Part shown: piece by piece, positions 23,437 to 31,302 of the stretch
Numbering within the stretch: position 1 is the first letter of the stretch
How the letters are laid out: the number at the start of each line of letters is the position of its first letter
Source of the DNA: Dictyobacter aurantiacus
GTDB lineage: Bacteria > Chloroflexota > Ktedonobacteria > Ktedonobacterales > Ktedonobacteraceae
Direction of reading: 5' to 3'
Length of the DNA: 64,000 nucleotides
Assembly: GCF_003967515.1 (NCBI RefSeq)
Contig: NZ_BIFQ01000001.1
Coordinates: 4,030,001 to 4,094,000, forward strand
Program-made: the position numbers and the translations under genes
The notes under the pieces: generated by a model
Database searches by the model: none
What the model saw: the letters and a program-made list of their open reading frames with translations, nothing else
Told to the model about the DNA's origin: nothing

Positions 23437-25629
23437 CTACGGATGAGTAATGTGTGAATTGGGGCTTCGCCTGATGGATTGGCCTGGTAATGGCTGGCTG
23501 TGAGGCTGAGACCCGTTCCAATTCTGCTCTTCCCCTGTCTGCGAGCCAGGGAAAGGAATCAGGGGAAAGCTTCCTGATACTGAGTTTACGTGATCCGGAT
23601 ATCCTATGCCAGGCAGTGATCCCGAGTTGGTAGCCGGATAGGCATCCTGCGGGAATATGTTGGGCCCTGTCTCATCAGATGATTGCGCGAAGATATCTTG
23701 ATCTTCACGCAGTTTGAAGACCTCGGCGGACCCCAGCAGCTGCTCGGCCAGTTGCGCCACGCGCTCCATACGCGTCGATTCTTCACGGATGCTCTGGCCA
23801 CTACGTAACGTTGTGGTATATACTTCCTGCATAATCTGCGCGACATTGCCCGATGCCACCAGCTGGTGCCTGGCTGAGTGGTTAATCGTGCTGATCTCAC
23901 TGCTCTGCTGTTCGATCGCATTAAAGATAGCGGCGAACGCCGTGCCGGCATCCTGTGAAGATTGTATGCCAATCCCTGTCTCTGCTTCGGTTTCTCGGAT
24001 AGAATAGGTAACGGCCTCAATATCCTGGATCACCTGTTTCACGATGCGTTCGATGTTCAATACCTGCATCTTCGCTGTCTCAGCGGAACGGCGAATATCA
24101 TCGGCTACGGCTCTGAATGCCCTACCATTTTCACCCGCCATAGCCGCCTGTATAGATGCGTCCAGCGCCAGGCGGTTGGTCTGGTTGGCGATGCCAGCAA
24201 TGATGCGCACAATGTTGTTGATCTCCTGTGAGTGTTCTTCGAGTGCCTGGACTTTTGAGGAGCTGAGATGAACGTGCGTGCTAATGCGTCCCATGCCCTC
24301 CACCGTTCGCTGGACCGCGTTACGACCTGATTGTGTCTTCTGGTATACCTGGTTGCCGACTCGGGCGAGCGCCTGTGCGCGCTGCACTACGTCGCGGCTG
24401 GCATTTGCCATCTCTTCTATGGTGCTGGTGGCGACAGTAATTTTCTGGATCTGGTTGTCTGTTTCATTCACCAGCTGTATGGTTTCATCGTAAGTCTGTA
24501 AGGTTGCGCGTTCTACTTCGTTGGCGAGTGTTTTAAAGTTGATAACCAGGGAGCCCAGTTCTGTAATCACACTGTTGAAGAAGGATGCCAGGAAGCCCAT
24601 GCTATCGGGTCCTGCTTCCGCCTGTACACGCAGATCGCCTTCACTGACCGGACTGATCTCGCTGATCAGTTTCTCGACCTGCATCTGCAAGGTTTTGTGG
24701 CGTGATTCCGCCTCGGCAATAAGCCGCACAATGTTATCCAGCATGGCGTTCATAGAGGTTGCTACCATGTGTATCTCGTCGCGGCCGGGTATGTTCGCGC
24801 GTTCGCTCATATCTCCTCTGGCGATGCGATTGGTCAGCGCGGCCAGCCGCCTGAGGGGACGCGAGATCGTCGCGTTGATAATAAACGCGGTCAGCGCGAT
24901 GACGAGGAGGATGAGCGCCACGGCAATGGCGGTCCCGATCTGCAGCGGCACGATCTCTGAATTGCTGAGATCAGTGACCGCCTGACCAACGTTTGTGGCC
25001 GTATCCAGCACCGTTTGCCAGCTTTTCTGCAGGTCCAAAAATTTGAGATTGGCCTGGTAGAGTGTCTTGTAGGCTGGCGCATATTGTGGCATCGGCTGGC
25101 GTAACTGGCCCAGCACCTGGTCTTGCAGTATCTGATAGGCATGCCATTGCGTCTGCCTCACATTATTGAGCGCGCTATTCTGATCAGCAATAAAGTGTTG
25201 GTTGGCGCTGCTATGTTGCAAAATGCTCCGGATCGTCCCCATGTTGGATGAGGCGCTAATATTATAATTTCTATCGTAAGAGGCGCTGGTCTGATCAAAA
25301 TCGATTTCGCGGGCCGTAATGTCTTTTTCGATCAGGCCTCCCGAGGCGGCCAGCGATGGATCTCCCTGCAGGTCTGTTGTATTCTCATTGGCAAAGATCT
25401 GCGCGAAGCGCGCCTGCAGCAACGCGTTCATGCGTTGCAGATTGATCTGCTCGTTGGTGGCGATTTTTTGTGAGTCGAAGCTTGTCTTCACTGCCTGCGC
25501 GTGTGTCTGCTCCGTAGTTAAATAGAAATAGCCCAGGGAGACCATGGTGGCGCTTGAAATAACCACCAGGGTTACAAACAAGATGATGAGCCTGGGAAAT
25601 ATACGCATATTGCTAATGAATCTAAACAT
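23437..25629 (-). CDS. Methyl-accepting chemotaxis protein (HAMP, PilJ/PixJ-like)
   Basis: A 730-residue transmembrane chemoreceptor. TM1 about residues 12-34, a helical extracytoplasmic sensor region to about 235, TM2 about 236-258, a HAMP domain (ISRPLRRLAALTNRIARGDM) and a second HAMP-like stretch, then the MCP signalling hairpin with the tip sequence GIANQTNRLALDASIQAAMA about residue 490. The Ser/Pro/Gly-rich tail after about 650 has no pentapeptide. The tip resembles receptors of pilus-linked systems such as PilJ/PixJ. AGGAG lies near the ATG. It starts 33 bases after a substrate-binding lipoprotein gene and is followed by a PATAN-like gene, suggesting a three-gene sensory operon. No CheA/CheW in the window. 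Confidence 0.9.
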   Translation of the reverse strand: MFRFISNMRIFPRLIILFVTLVVISSATMVSLGYFYLTTEQTHAQAVKTSFDSQKIATNEQINLQRMNALLQARFAQIFANENTTDLQGDPSLAASGGLIEKDITAREIDFDQTSASYDRNYNISASSNMGTIRSILQHSSANQHFIADQNSALNNVRQTQWHAYQILQDQVLGQLRQPMPQYAPAYKTLYQANLKFLDLQKSWQTVLDTATNVGQAVTDLSNSEIVPLQIGTAIAVALILLVIALTAFIINATISRPLRRLAALTNRIARGDMSERANIPGRDEIHMVATSMNAMLDNIVRLIAEAESRHKTLQMQVEKLISEISPVSEGDLRVQAEAGPDSMGFLASFFNSVITELGSLVINFKTLANEVERATLQTYDETIQLVNETDNQIQKITVATSTIEEMANASRDVVQRAQALARVGNQVYQKTQSGRNAVQRTVEGMGRISTHVHLSSSKVQALEEHSQEINNIVRIIAGIANQTNRLALDASIQAAMAGENGRAFRAVADDIRRSAETAKMQVLNIERIVKQVIQDIEAVTYSIRETEAETGIGIQSSQDAGTAFAAIFNAIEQQSSEISTINHSARHQLVASGNVAQIMQEVYTTTLRSGQSIREESTRMERVAQLAEQLLGSAEVFKLREDQDIFAQSSDETGPNIFPQDAYPATNSGSLPGIGYPDHVNSVSGSFPLIPFPGSQTGEEQNWNGSQPHSQPLPGQSIRRSPNSHITHP

Positions 25630-25662
25630 GCTCCTGTATATCCTCCGTTTTCTTCCCCACGA

Positions 25663-26904
25663 TTAAAAATTCTTTTTCGGATATTCCGGGTTGGCCTGGG
25701 CGTTATTCACGGGATATACCAGCACCAGCTTTCCGTCTATCCACTGGAACATGTTAAGGGTACCAATTGTGTTGCCGCCGTCGGCGCTAAATCGAATTGG
25801 TCCCTGCACGCTATTGAACGTACCGCTGTGCAGCAACTGACTGAGTTTGGCATCATCCAGGCTATGCGTTTGCTCGACGGCCTGCTCAAGTACCTGCGCG
25901 GCCCCAAATGCTTTGGCCGTGGTTGAACTGATATCGCGGAAGCTTCCCCCATATTGCGCGATGTAGGCCTGGGTGAATATATCGCTCTGGTAGGTGGTCG
26001 CGCCAGGATACCATCCGGTATCGGGGACAAAGATGCCTTCAGCCGTGGCCGGGCCGCCGACGGCGTTGAGGTATTGCGCGCCTTCACCGGGACCCGAAGT
26101 TTCAACGATCGCTTTGGGATTATAATGGAGGGATTTAAAGGCCTTTGTGAATGAGACACTATCGCCCAGTCCACTGGTCCCCAGTACAACGACATCCGCC
26201 TGCGAACGAGCAACCGCCTGAGCAATTGGCATGATGTTCGAGTTGGCGGGATATGGAGGGGGCGCATAGACCGCGCGCACGTAATTGCCCAGGACCTGTT
26301 TGGCCTCGGCTACCTGCGGCATCGCGAATGGGCTGTTCACCGAGACATACGCAACCGTTTGCGGGCGAATGTCCTGCGGTAAAGACAAAATAAAGTACCC
26401 AAAGGTAAGTAAATATTCCTGAGATGGTGGGACCGAGACGAAATAATTGTGGAAGTGCTTTTTAAAGATACCCGCCGCATTGCCAGTCGGGGCGAAGAGC
26501 ACGCGATGATTGGCGTTGGTCACTGTGGCGGCTGGCATCGTTAACAGGCTGGAATAGGGTCCTAATAACAGATCAACATGGTCCTTCTTGATAAGCGTGA
26601 TATAGTCGCTTTTGACCTGGACCGGATCACTTTTGTCATCAATGCCGACCAGTTCGACCTGGCGACCGAGGAGACCACCACGCTGGTTAATCAGGTCGCG
26701 CCACAGTTGGAAGCCCTGTTGGAGGGCCTTACCATCGTTGGCGAAGGGGCCGGTAAGCGACGCGGAATAGCCAATCTTGATTGGAGGTTGTCCGTTGGTT
26801 GCTGTGCCTGGCCCTGTACATGCGTTCAAGCTTGCGAGGATGATCACGAGGAAGATAAAGCACTCCCACGCTTTCTTGCGTCCTCTGTAAGGATATGTAG
26901 CCAC
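25663..26904 (-). CDS. Branched-chain amino acid-type substrate-binding lipoprotein
   Basis: A 413-residue type I periplasmic-binding-protein fold of the LivJ/Peripla_BP_6 group. The N terminus has a lipoprotein signal with a lipobox ending in LNAC. Ligand-fold blocks: IKIGYSASLTGPFANDGKAL, GIDDKSDPVQVKSDY and LLGPYSS. I use the GTG at 26904 (AAGGAG seven bases upstream); an upstream ATG at 26949 has no site. No permease or ATPase is nearby; the next gene, 33 bases downstream, is a chemoreceptor. A role as the ligand capture partner of that receptor is plausible, though it could serve a transporter encoded elsewhere. Ligand may be amino acid, amide or similar. Confidence 0.85.
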   Translation of the reverse strand: MATYPYRGRKKAWECFIFLVIILASLNACTGPGTATNGQPPIKIGYSASLTGPFANDGKALQQGFQLWRDLINQRGGLLGRQVELVGIDDKSDPVQVKSDYITLIKKDHVDLLLGPYSSLLTMPAATVTNANHRVLFAPTGNAAGIFKKHFHNYFVSVPPSQEYLLTFGYFILSLPQDIRPQTVAYVSVNSPFAMPQVAEAKQVLGNYVRAVYAPPPYPANSNIMPIAQAVARSQADVVVLGTSGLGDSVSFTKAFKSLHYNPKAIVETSGPGEGAQYLNAVGGPATAEGIFVPDTGWYPGATTYQSDIFTQAYIAQYGGSFRDISSTTAKAFGAAQVLEQAVEQTHSLDDAKLSQLLHSGTFNSVQGPIRFSADGGNTIGTLNMFQWIDGKLVLVYPVNNAQANPEYPKKNF

Positions 26905-27113
26905 TCTATTCTCCTTAGAAACATGTGCAGTTACATAAAATAATGCCAAAAAAATAGGCTCTATGCCTTTTTTGTTGCGCGCGAAAATTCAAATTATGCG
27001 CCTATACCGTGAAAATACAGGTTAAAATATGCTTCTGTATATAGAATGTTCTAGATATATATTTTTATGCATCTATAGTGTGATTATTGATATAACATTA
27101 AAGCCTTGCAACA

Positions 27114-27340
27114 TATGAGTCATCCCTAACTTTTGAAAAAGTTCCCAAAACCGGGGTGCAGGGTGTCCCCGCCCATTCTTTCTCCCTCTCGCGCCGCCGC
27201 AGGCGGCGCGAGAGGGAGAAAAAGAGGTTTTGCGGGGACACCCCGCCCCCCGTCAGGAGGGCTCGCCGCCCTCCTGCACCTCCCGCATTGGGAGCGCGAA
27301 ATCCATTTTCGGATTTTTCAAAAATCCGGGATGACTCATA
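27114..27340. mobile_element. 227-bp MITE-like element with TA-ended inverted repeats
   Basis: Perfect 13-bp terminal inverted repeat TATGAGTCATCCC at 27114-27126 and its complement at 27328-27340, continuing imperfectly (TTTTGAAAAA on both sides). It contains nested GC-rich palindromes (a stem of about 20 bp around the GCCGCCGCAGGCGGC core, a GGGTGTCCCCGC pair and a GGAGGGC-type pair) and no coding capacity. TA at both ends suggests mobilisation by an IS630/Tc1-type transposase. It sits between two binding-protein genes. Confidence 0.75.
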
Positions 27341-27371
27341 GTTAACCGATAATGGTTATCGCGTATGAGGT

Positions 27372-28445
27372 TTAATGGGACTGAATAGCCTGTTTGATGG
27401 CTGAGAGCCAGTATTCGTCGTCATAGAGAGCGTTGCTGCCCGGGATAACCAGTTGCTTGCTATCGACGGAGGTCGTGAAGCCACCGAACTGCTGGCGCAG
27501 ATTGATCGTGTTGATCAAGCCGGGGATATTGAGCCCTTCCTCAATATTCTCGCCGCGCACGAAGTCCAGCATGGAATCCTGGTAGATGTCGGTAGCGACC
27601 TGGGGCGACACCTTGTCAACGCTGGCGATATCGGCGATGACCGTGTTCTGGTTGGCCGGATTGATCGCGAAGTTGTAGCCCTGGATCAAGGCTGCGGTGA
27701 AGCTCGTGACGGTCTGGGGGTTCGCCTGCGCGTACGCGCGGGTGACGACCAGCGAAGCACCCTGGTAGGGAGCCATGTAGTCCGAGAACTTCGCAACATC
27801 GCTGAGTGTTGAGACGTAGTGGGCCTGCTCAGAGAAGGGTGTGCCCAGGATGGTCGCGTAGACTGGATCGCCGGTGCTGGTATGGCCAGCCGAGATAGCC
27901 TGGAAGCGTTGCAGAGAGCCACCAACGATCTGCAGCGAGTAGTCGCCGTTCTGCAGGCTCAGGCCATTGGCCGCCAGGATCTTCTCCAGAGTGAAGACGT
28001 AACCGCTGTCAGGAGCGTCAACGGCGATTGACTTGCCCTTGAGATCAGCGATGCTGTGAATGCCATTGGCGGTGTTCACGATCAGATCAAGACCAGCGCC
28101 CTGATCGAAACCGGCTACAATCTGCACCGGGATCTGAGAGTTGACGTAGCGGTTGACCGCGTTGTCTGCGGTGGTCTCAACGATGTTGTATTGACCTGAG
28201 AGCAGACTGTTGAACTGCTGGGTAGAACTGGAGACTTGATTGTAGCAGACGTTTAAGCCCTGCTGGGTGAAAAAGCCCTGTTGCTGCGCCTCGATGAAGG
28301 AGACGTTATGCATAAAGGCCCCATACTGGATGCAGGTAGCATCGGCGCGGGTTGTTGTTGGTTTGGCTAACATAAATAAAGAGGCAGTGACAACAATAGC
28401 TGCGAGGATAACTGCGGCACCTGAAATAATTTTGATGCGCTTCAC
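27372..28445 (-). CDS. NMT1/SsuA-type ABC substrate-binding protein
   Basis: A 357-residue secreted binding protein. Signal segment about residues 8-34 (GAAVILAAIVVTASLFMLAK); it has no lipobox cysteine in the usual place. The body has the type II fold of the NMT1/THI5/SsuA group (nitrate, sulfonate, taurine or pyrimidine precursors): FIEAQQQGFFTQQGLNV, then LNSLLSGQYNIVETTADNAV and a GIHSIADLKGKSIAVDAPDSG block. The start is GTG with GGAAGG six bases upstream. No permease or ATPase genes are nearby. It is separated from the LIV-type binding protein gene by the MITE-like element, so the two are probably not one operon. Ligand unknown. Confidence 0.85.
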   Translation of the reverse strand: MKRIKIISGAAVILAAIVVTASLFMLAKPTTTRADATCIQYGAFMHNVSFIEAQQQGFFTQQGLNVCYNQVSSSTQQFNSLLSGQYNIVETTADNAVNRYVNSQIPVQIVAGFDQGAGLDLIVNTANGIHSIADLKGKSIAVDAPDSGYVFTLEKILAANGLSLQNGDYSLQIVGGSLQRFQAISAGHTSTGDPVYATILGTPFSEQAHYVSTLSDVAKFSDYMAPYQGASLVVTRAYAQANPQTVTSFTAALIQGYNFAINPANQNTVIADIASVDKVSPQVATDIYQDSMLDFVRGENIEEGLNIPGLINTINLRQQFGGFTTSVDSKQLVIPGSNALYDDEYWLSAIKQAIQSH

Positions 28446-28915
28446 GCTTGCCTTCCATACCTTTCTGACAACACATATCTGGGAGTGGTTCTGTGTTGTT
28501 TCAACTTTAGACGAAGCCAGGTCGCTAAAATGAAGTATTACATATACATTAGGATTGCGGCTTTAATTCTAAATACTTTTAATCAAAAGATATATTGATA
28601 GGCCGCAATGGAATGATAGTATATTTGATGATGGAGATCAAGGTGACTCTGCATTGCATAGGTAAATATGACTACATAAATGGTTTTTGCGGAACAAAAT
28701 TTATATTTTGATTAGTATTTATCGATTGGTGCAGACAGGATGATAACGAAAGAAGATGCATATATATTGATGTATTGTTTCCTTTATTAAGTAGTATTTT
28801 TGGTACTGCTGCCTGTGGAGTACGTGACGATTATCACTTCGTCACGTACTCTTTCTGGGGGTGAAAACGGTTCATGTCACGAACCGGGCATGCGCCTGTG
28901 GAGACCTGGCATGAG
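28446..28915. other. AT-rich intergenic region with hairpins
   Basis: About 470 bases between two reverse genes. The AT-rich part (28500-28800) probably carries the promoter of the NMT1-type gene. A 12-bp perfect stem lies at 28819-28830/28839-28850 (AGTACGTGACGA) and a small stem at 28868-28886 (CGGTTC/GAACCG), both just after the histidine kinase stop, where they would act as its 3' end. No gene seen. Confidence 0.45.
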
Positions 28916-30202
28916 TTAGTTCAGTGTGTCTGTGTTTTCGTTCTCACCGCTGATGATCAGCTCTTCTTCCTCTACTGGGAGGGCGAGGGTGAACTGTGTC
29001 CCTTGATCATCGGTGGAATGGATCATGAGGGTTCCACCATGGGCGCGCGCGATCTGGCCCGCGAGGTACAGTTGTACGCCAAGTTGGAGCGAGGGCACAT
29101 TGCCTACAAACGGTTGGAGGAGGTCGCTTGAGATATGAGGCATCGCCAAACTGTTTGTCCTGATGCTTAACAGGGCCCATGGACCGTCGGTGCGCTTCTC
29201 GGTGGCGATGTTGATGGTGACCTTCTCTGGTTGTACAGGTGAGCTGAGTATATAGAGCAACATCGTTTCAAACACCTGTTGTACCCGCTGGGGATCGGCG
29301 CGGAGGATGACTTGCCCGGGACCCTGGACAGTAAACAGGGTAGGCCTGTGAGCAAAGGTCGCCACTACGTCCTGTATCATCTGCACTATATTCATCGGTA
29401 CCGGGGTGATCGAGAAGCGTCCCTGGGTGAGGCGAGCAATATCCAGGACATCGGAGATGCCGCGCGTCAACATCTGGAGGGTGTGGAGACCGCTCTCGGC
29501 GTCGCGCTGATCTTTCTCTCTTCCTTCGCGCCGGGCGCGCTCTGTGAGAAGATCAAGCCGCCCGCGTAATGGTTGCAGATAGTTCCGCAACTCATGGATC
29601 ATCATGGTCAGCAGTTCTTTGGCGACCCCCTCCTGGTCGCGTTCGATGTTCTTTTGTCCCATCTGCTCGACCAGTTCGTTGCGTCCAACCATCAGGCCCA
29701 CCCAGCGCGCGATCGCCTCCAGAAAGCGTAGATCGCCTGGTAAAAAGAAGTCCGGTTTCGTTGAGGCGACCAGCAGCACGCCCCGGTGATGTGTCTGTAC
29801 CTTGAACACGGTGGCTATCTGTGATTTCACGCCCAGGCCGCCCTTGATGCCCAGCAATTCATTGGGATCCTGGTCCACATGGTTGTTGAAGAGAGCAATG
29901 CCGCTGAGGAAAACCTCGACGGTGCTGCCTCCATTCGCCAGTGGTAGACGATCCATGCCAATCGCTCGCTGCTGCCTTCCCAGTGGGGAATCGCTGCTGC
30001 TCAGGACCACCAGCGTCTCGATGGCGGGTTCGTGAAAGAAGAGCGCAACCAGGTCGGCCGCAAGTACTTCCTGTACCTGCTGTACTACCTGATCGAACAC
30101 GAAGTGGCTGGCGCTGGTCGGTAATTCCAGCAGATGCTCAAGCATTGTCAGCAAACGGTCCTGCCGCTCGTTGAAGATCTCTTCTTGAAAAGGAGTGCTC
30201 AT
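28916..30202 (-). CDS. GAF histidine kinase with degenerate ATP-binding domain
   Basis: A 428-residue soluble sensor. GAF-like domain about residues 25-178, then HisKA with an intact H-box (MMIHELRNYLQPLRG, about residue 202) and a C-terminal HATPase-type domain. In that domain the N-box asparagine is replaced (LLYILSS where LLxNAIK is usual), the DxGxG box is missing (SIRTNSLAMP), and only the last glycine region (AGQIARAHGG) remains. ATP binding is therefore doubtful. It may be a pseudokinase that needs another kinase or serves as a phosphotransfer or scaffold partner. The ATG has AAAGGAT upstream; the receiver gene is immediately upstream (65 bases), forming one operon. Confidence 0.82.
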   Translation of the reverse strand: MSTPFQEEIFNERQDRLLTMLEHLLELPTSASHFVFDQVVQQVQEVLAADLVALFFHEPAIETLVVLSSSDSPLGRQQRAIGMDRLPLANGGSTVEVFLSGIALFNNHVDQDPNELLGIKGGLGVKSQIATVFKVQTHHRGVLLVASTKPDFFLPGDLRFLEAIARWVGLMVGRNELVEQMGQKNIERDQEGVAKELLTMMIHELRNYLQPLRGRLDLLTERARREGREKDQRDAESGLHTLQMLTRGISDVLDIARLTQGRFSITPVPMNIVQMIQDVVATFAHRPTLFTVQGPGQVILRADPQRVQQVFETMLLYILSSPVQPEKVTINIATEKRTDGPWALLSIRTNSLAMPHISSDLLQPFVGNVPSLQLGVQLYLAGQIARAHGGTLMIHSTDDQGTQFTLALPVEEEELIISGENENTDTLN

Positions 30203-30267
30203 GGTCGTTATCCTTTCCTGCTCCTCTCATTGTATGGCATCTTGCCGTAGAAAAAGCACAGCCTCTG

Positions 30268-30633
30268 TCAGGATGCCAGATATTTTTCGACTGTTGCCAG
30301 GATCTCCGCCATGGTGCATGGTTTGGCGAGATAGCCATCCGCCCCAATCTCAGCGGCGATCTGCTGGATATTATTATTAGCCGAAATCAAAATAATGGGA
30401 AGGTGCCGCGTTGCTGGCTGACTTTTTAAATGTCTGCAGATGTCGCGCCCGTCCTTGCCAGACATCCAGATATCCAAAAGCAGGACCCTGGGCAGATCTT
30501 CTTGAAGCGTCTCAAGTGTTTCACCTTCGCGCAGGTTTCGAATAGTATAGCCAGCATCTTCAAAGATAGCTGAAATAGCTTCAACAATTGCTGGATCGTC
30601 ATCCGCAATGAGCACGTCTCCGGTGCTATTCAT
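30268..30633 (-). CDS. Single-domain response regulator (CheY-like)
   Basis: A 121-residue receiver. Acidic pair in LIADDDPAI, phosphoacceptor aspartate in LLLDIWMSGKDG (about residue 52), switch threonine/serine in ILISANN and lysine in LAKPC. No output domain. ATG 30633 is chosen because a GGGGGG ribosome site lies nine bases upstream; a TTG three codons earlier is unlikely. It leads an operon with the histidine kinase-like gene and would accept phosphate from it or from another kinase if that gene product is inactive. Confidence 0.88.
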   Translation of the reverse strand: MNSTGDVLIADDDPAIVEAISAIFEDAGYTIRNLREGETLETLQEDLPRVLLLDIWMSGKDGRDICRHLKSQPATRHLPIILISANNNIQQIAAEIGADGYLAKPCTMAEILATVEKYLAS

Positions 30634-31302
30634 GCATTCCAACCCCCCTTGCTTGATAAGCTATTGATGAAGATGCGCCCTTCTTATTATGAGCTCATCC
30701 GAAGGACACACATCCTGTTATGATCCTCTTTCAGAACGTTGTATAAAAGCATACATTCGTAGAGCTTTACACGTCTCCCAGTATACAGTTTGCCCTCCAG
30801 GCGCGCAAGCAGAACAAAACAGCGGGTAGCACTACCTTCCTTATAGAAGGACGACGAGGTTATTATCACCAGGGTATTTGCCAGATACGATCGAACTGTG
30901 ACTGATCAGATATTTTTTGTTGCAACTCAACTGGCTGTTGAACAGCGAAGAATAGCCCTCCTGGTTGGCCTTATCGCTAGGTATGCAACATTATCATAGA
31001 ATCTCCCGATAACCATGTGAGGTTACCAGATTCTTCTGCTGCTAATATTATGAATATATACAAAATGGTATCAATAACCAAACAAGTAAGTAAGCTGTAT
31101 TAAATATAACTGAAGTGCGAAAAAATATTATTCATTGCCAGCGTTATATAGAAAAGGGACGCGAGAGAAGTGTTGTAGCTGAGGTAAAATACACATCGTT
31201 TTTACAGGAATAAATGTTGTCAGTATAGGATGCAGATTTTATCGCGGCTACCAGGCAGAGTGTTGTGTGAGAATTACCGTTTGGACATAGATGGGAATAT
31301 AT
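30634..31302. other. Long intergenic region before the kinase/LuxR giant
   Basis: About 670 bases. A 60-codon reverse frame (30687-30869) has no good start, so I see no supported gene. The right part (30880-31300) is AT-rich and should carry the promoter of the large forward gene; TTGTCAGTATAG at about 31217-31228 also occurs at about 46776-46787 before the pyruvate oxidase-like gene. Confidence 0.4.

Noticed and set aside
30687..30869. Reverse 60-codon frame between the receiver gene and the kinase/LuxR gene
   Set aside because: No start site of quality and no conserved feature visible; kept as intergenic.
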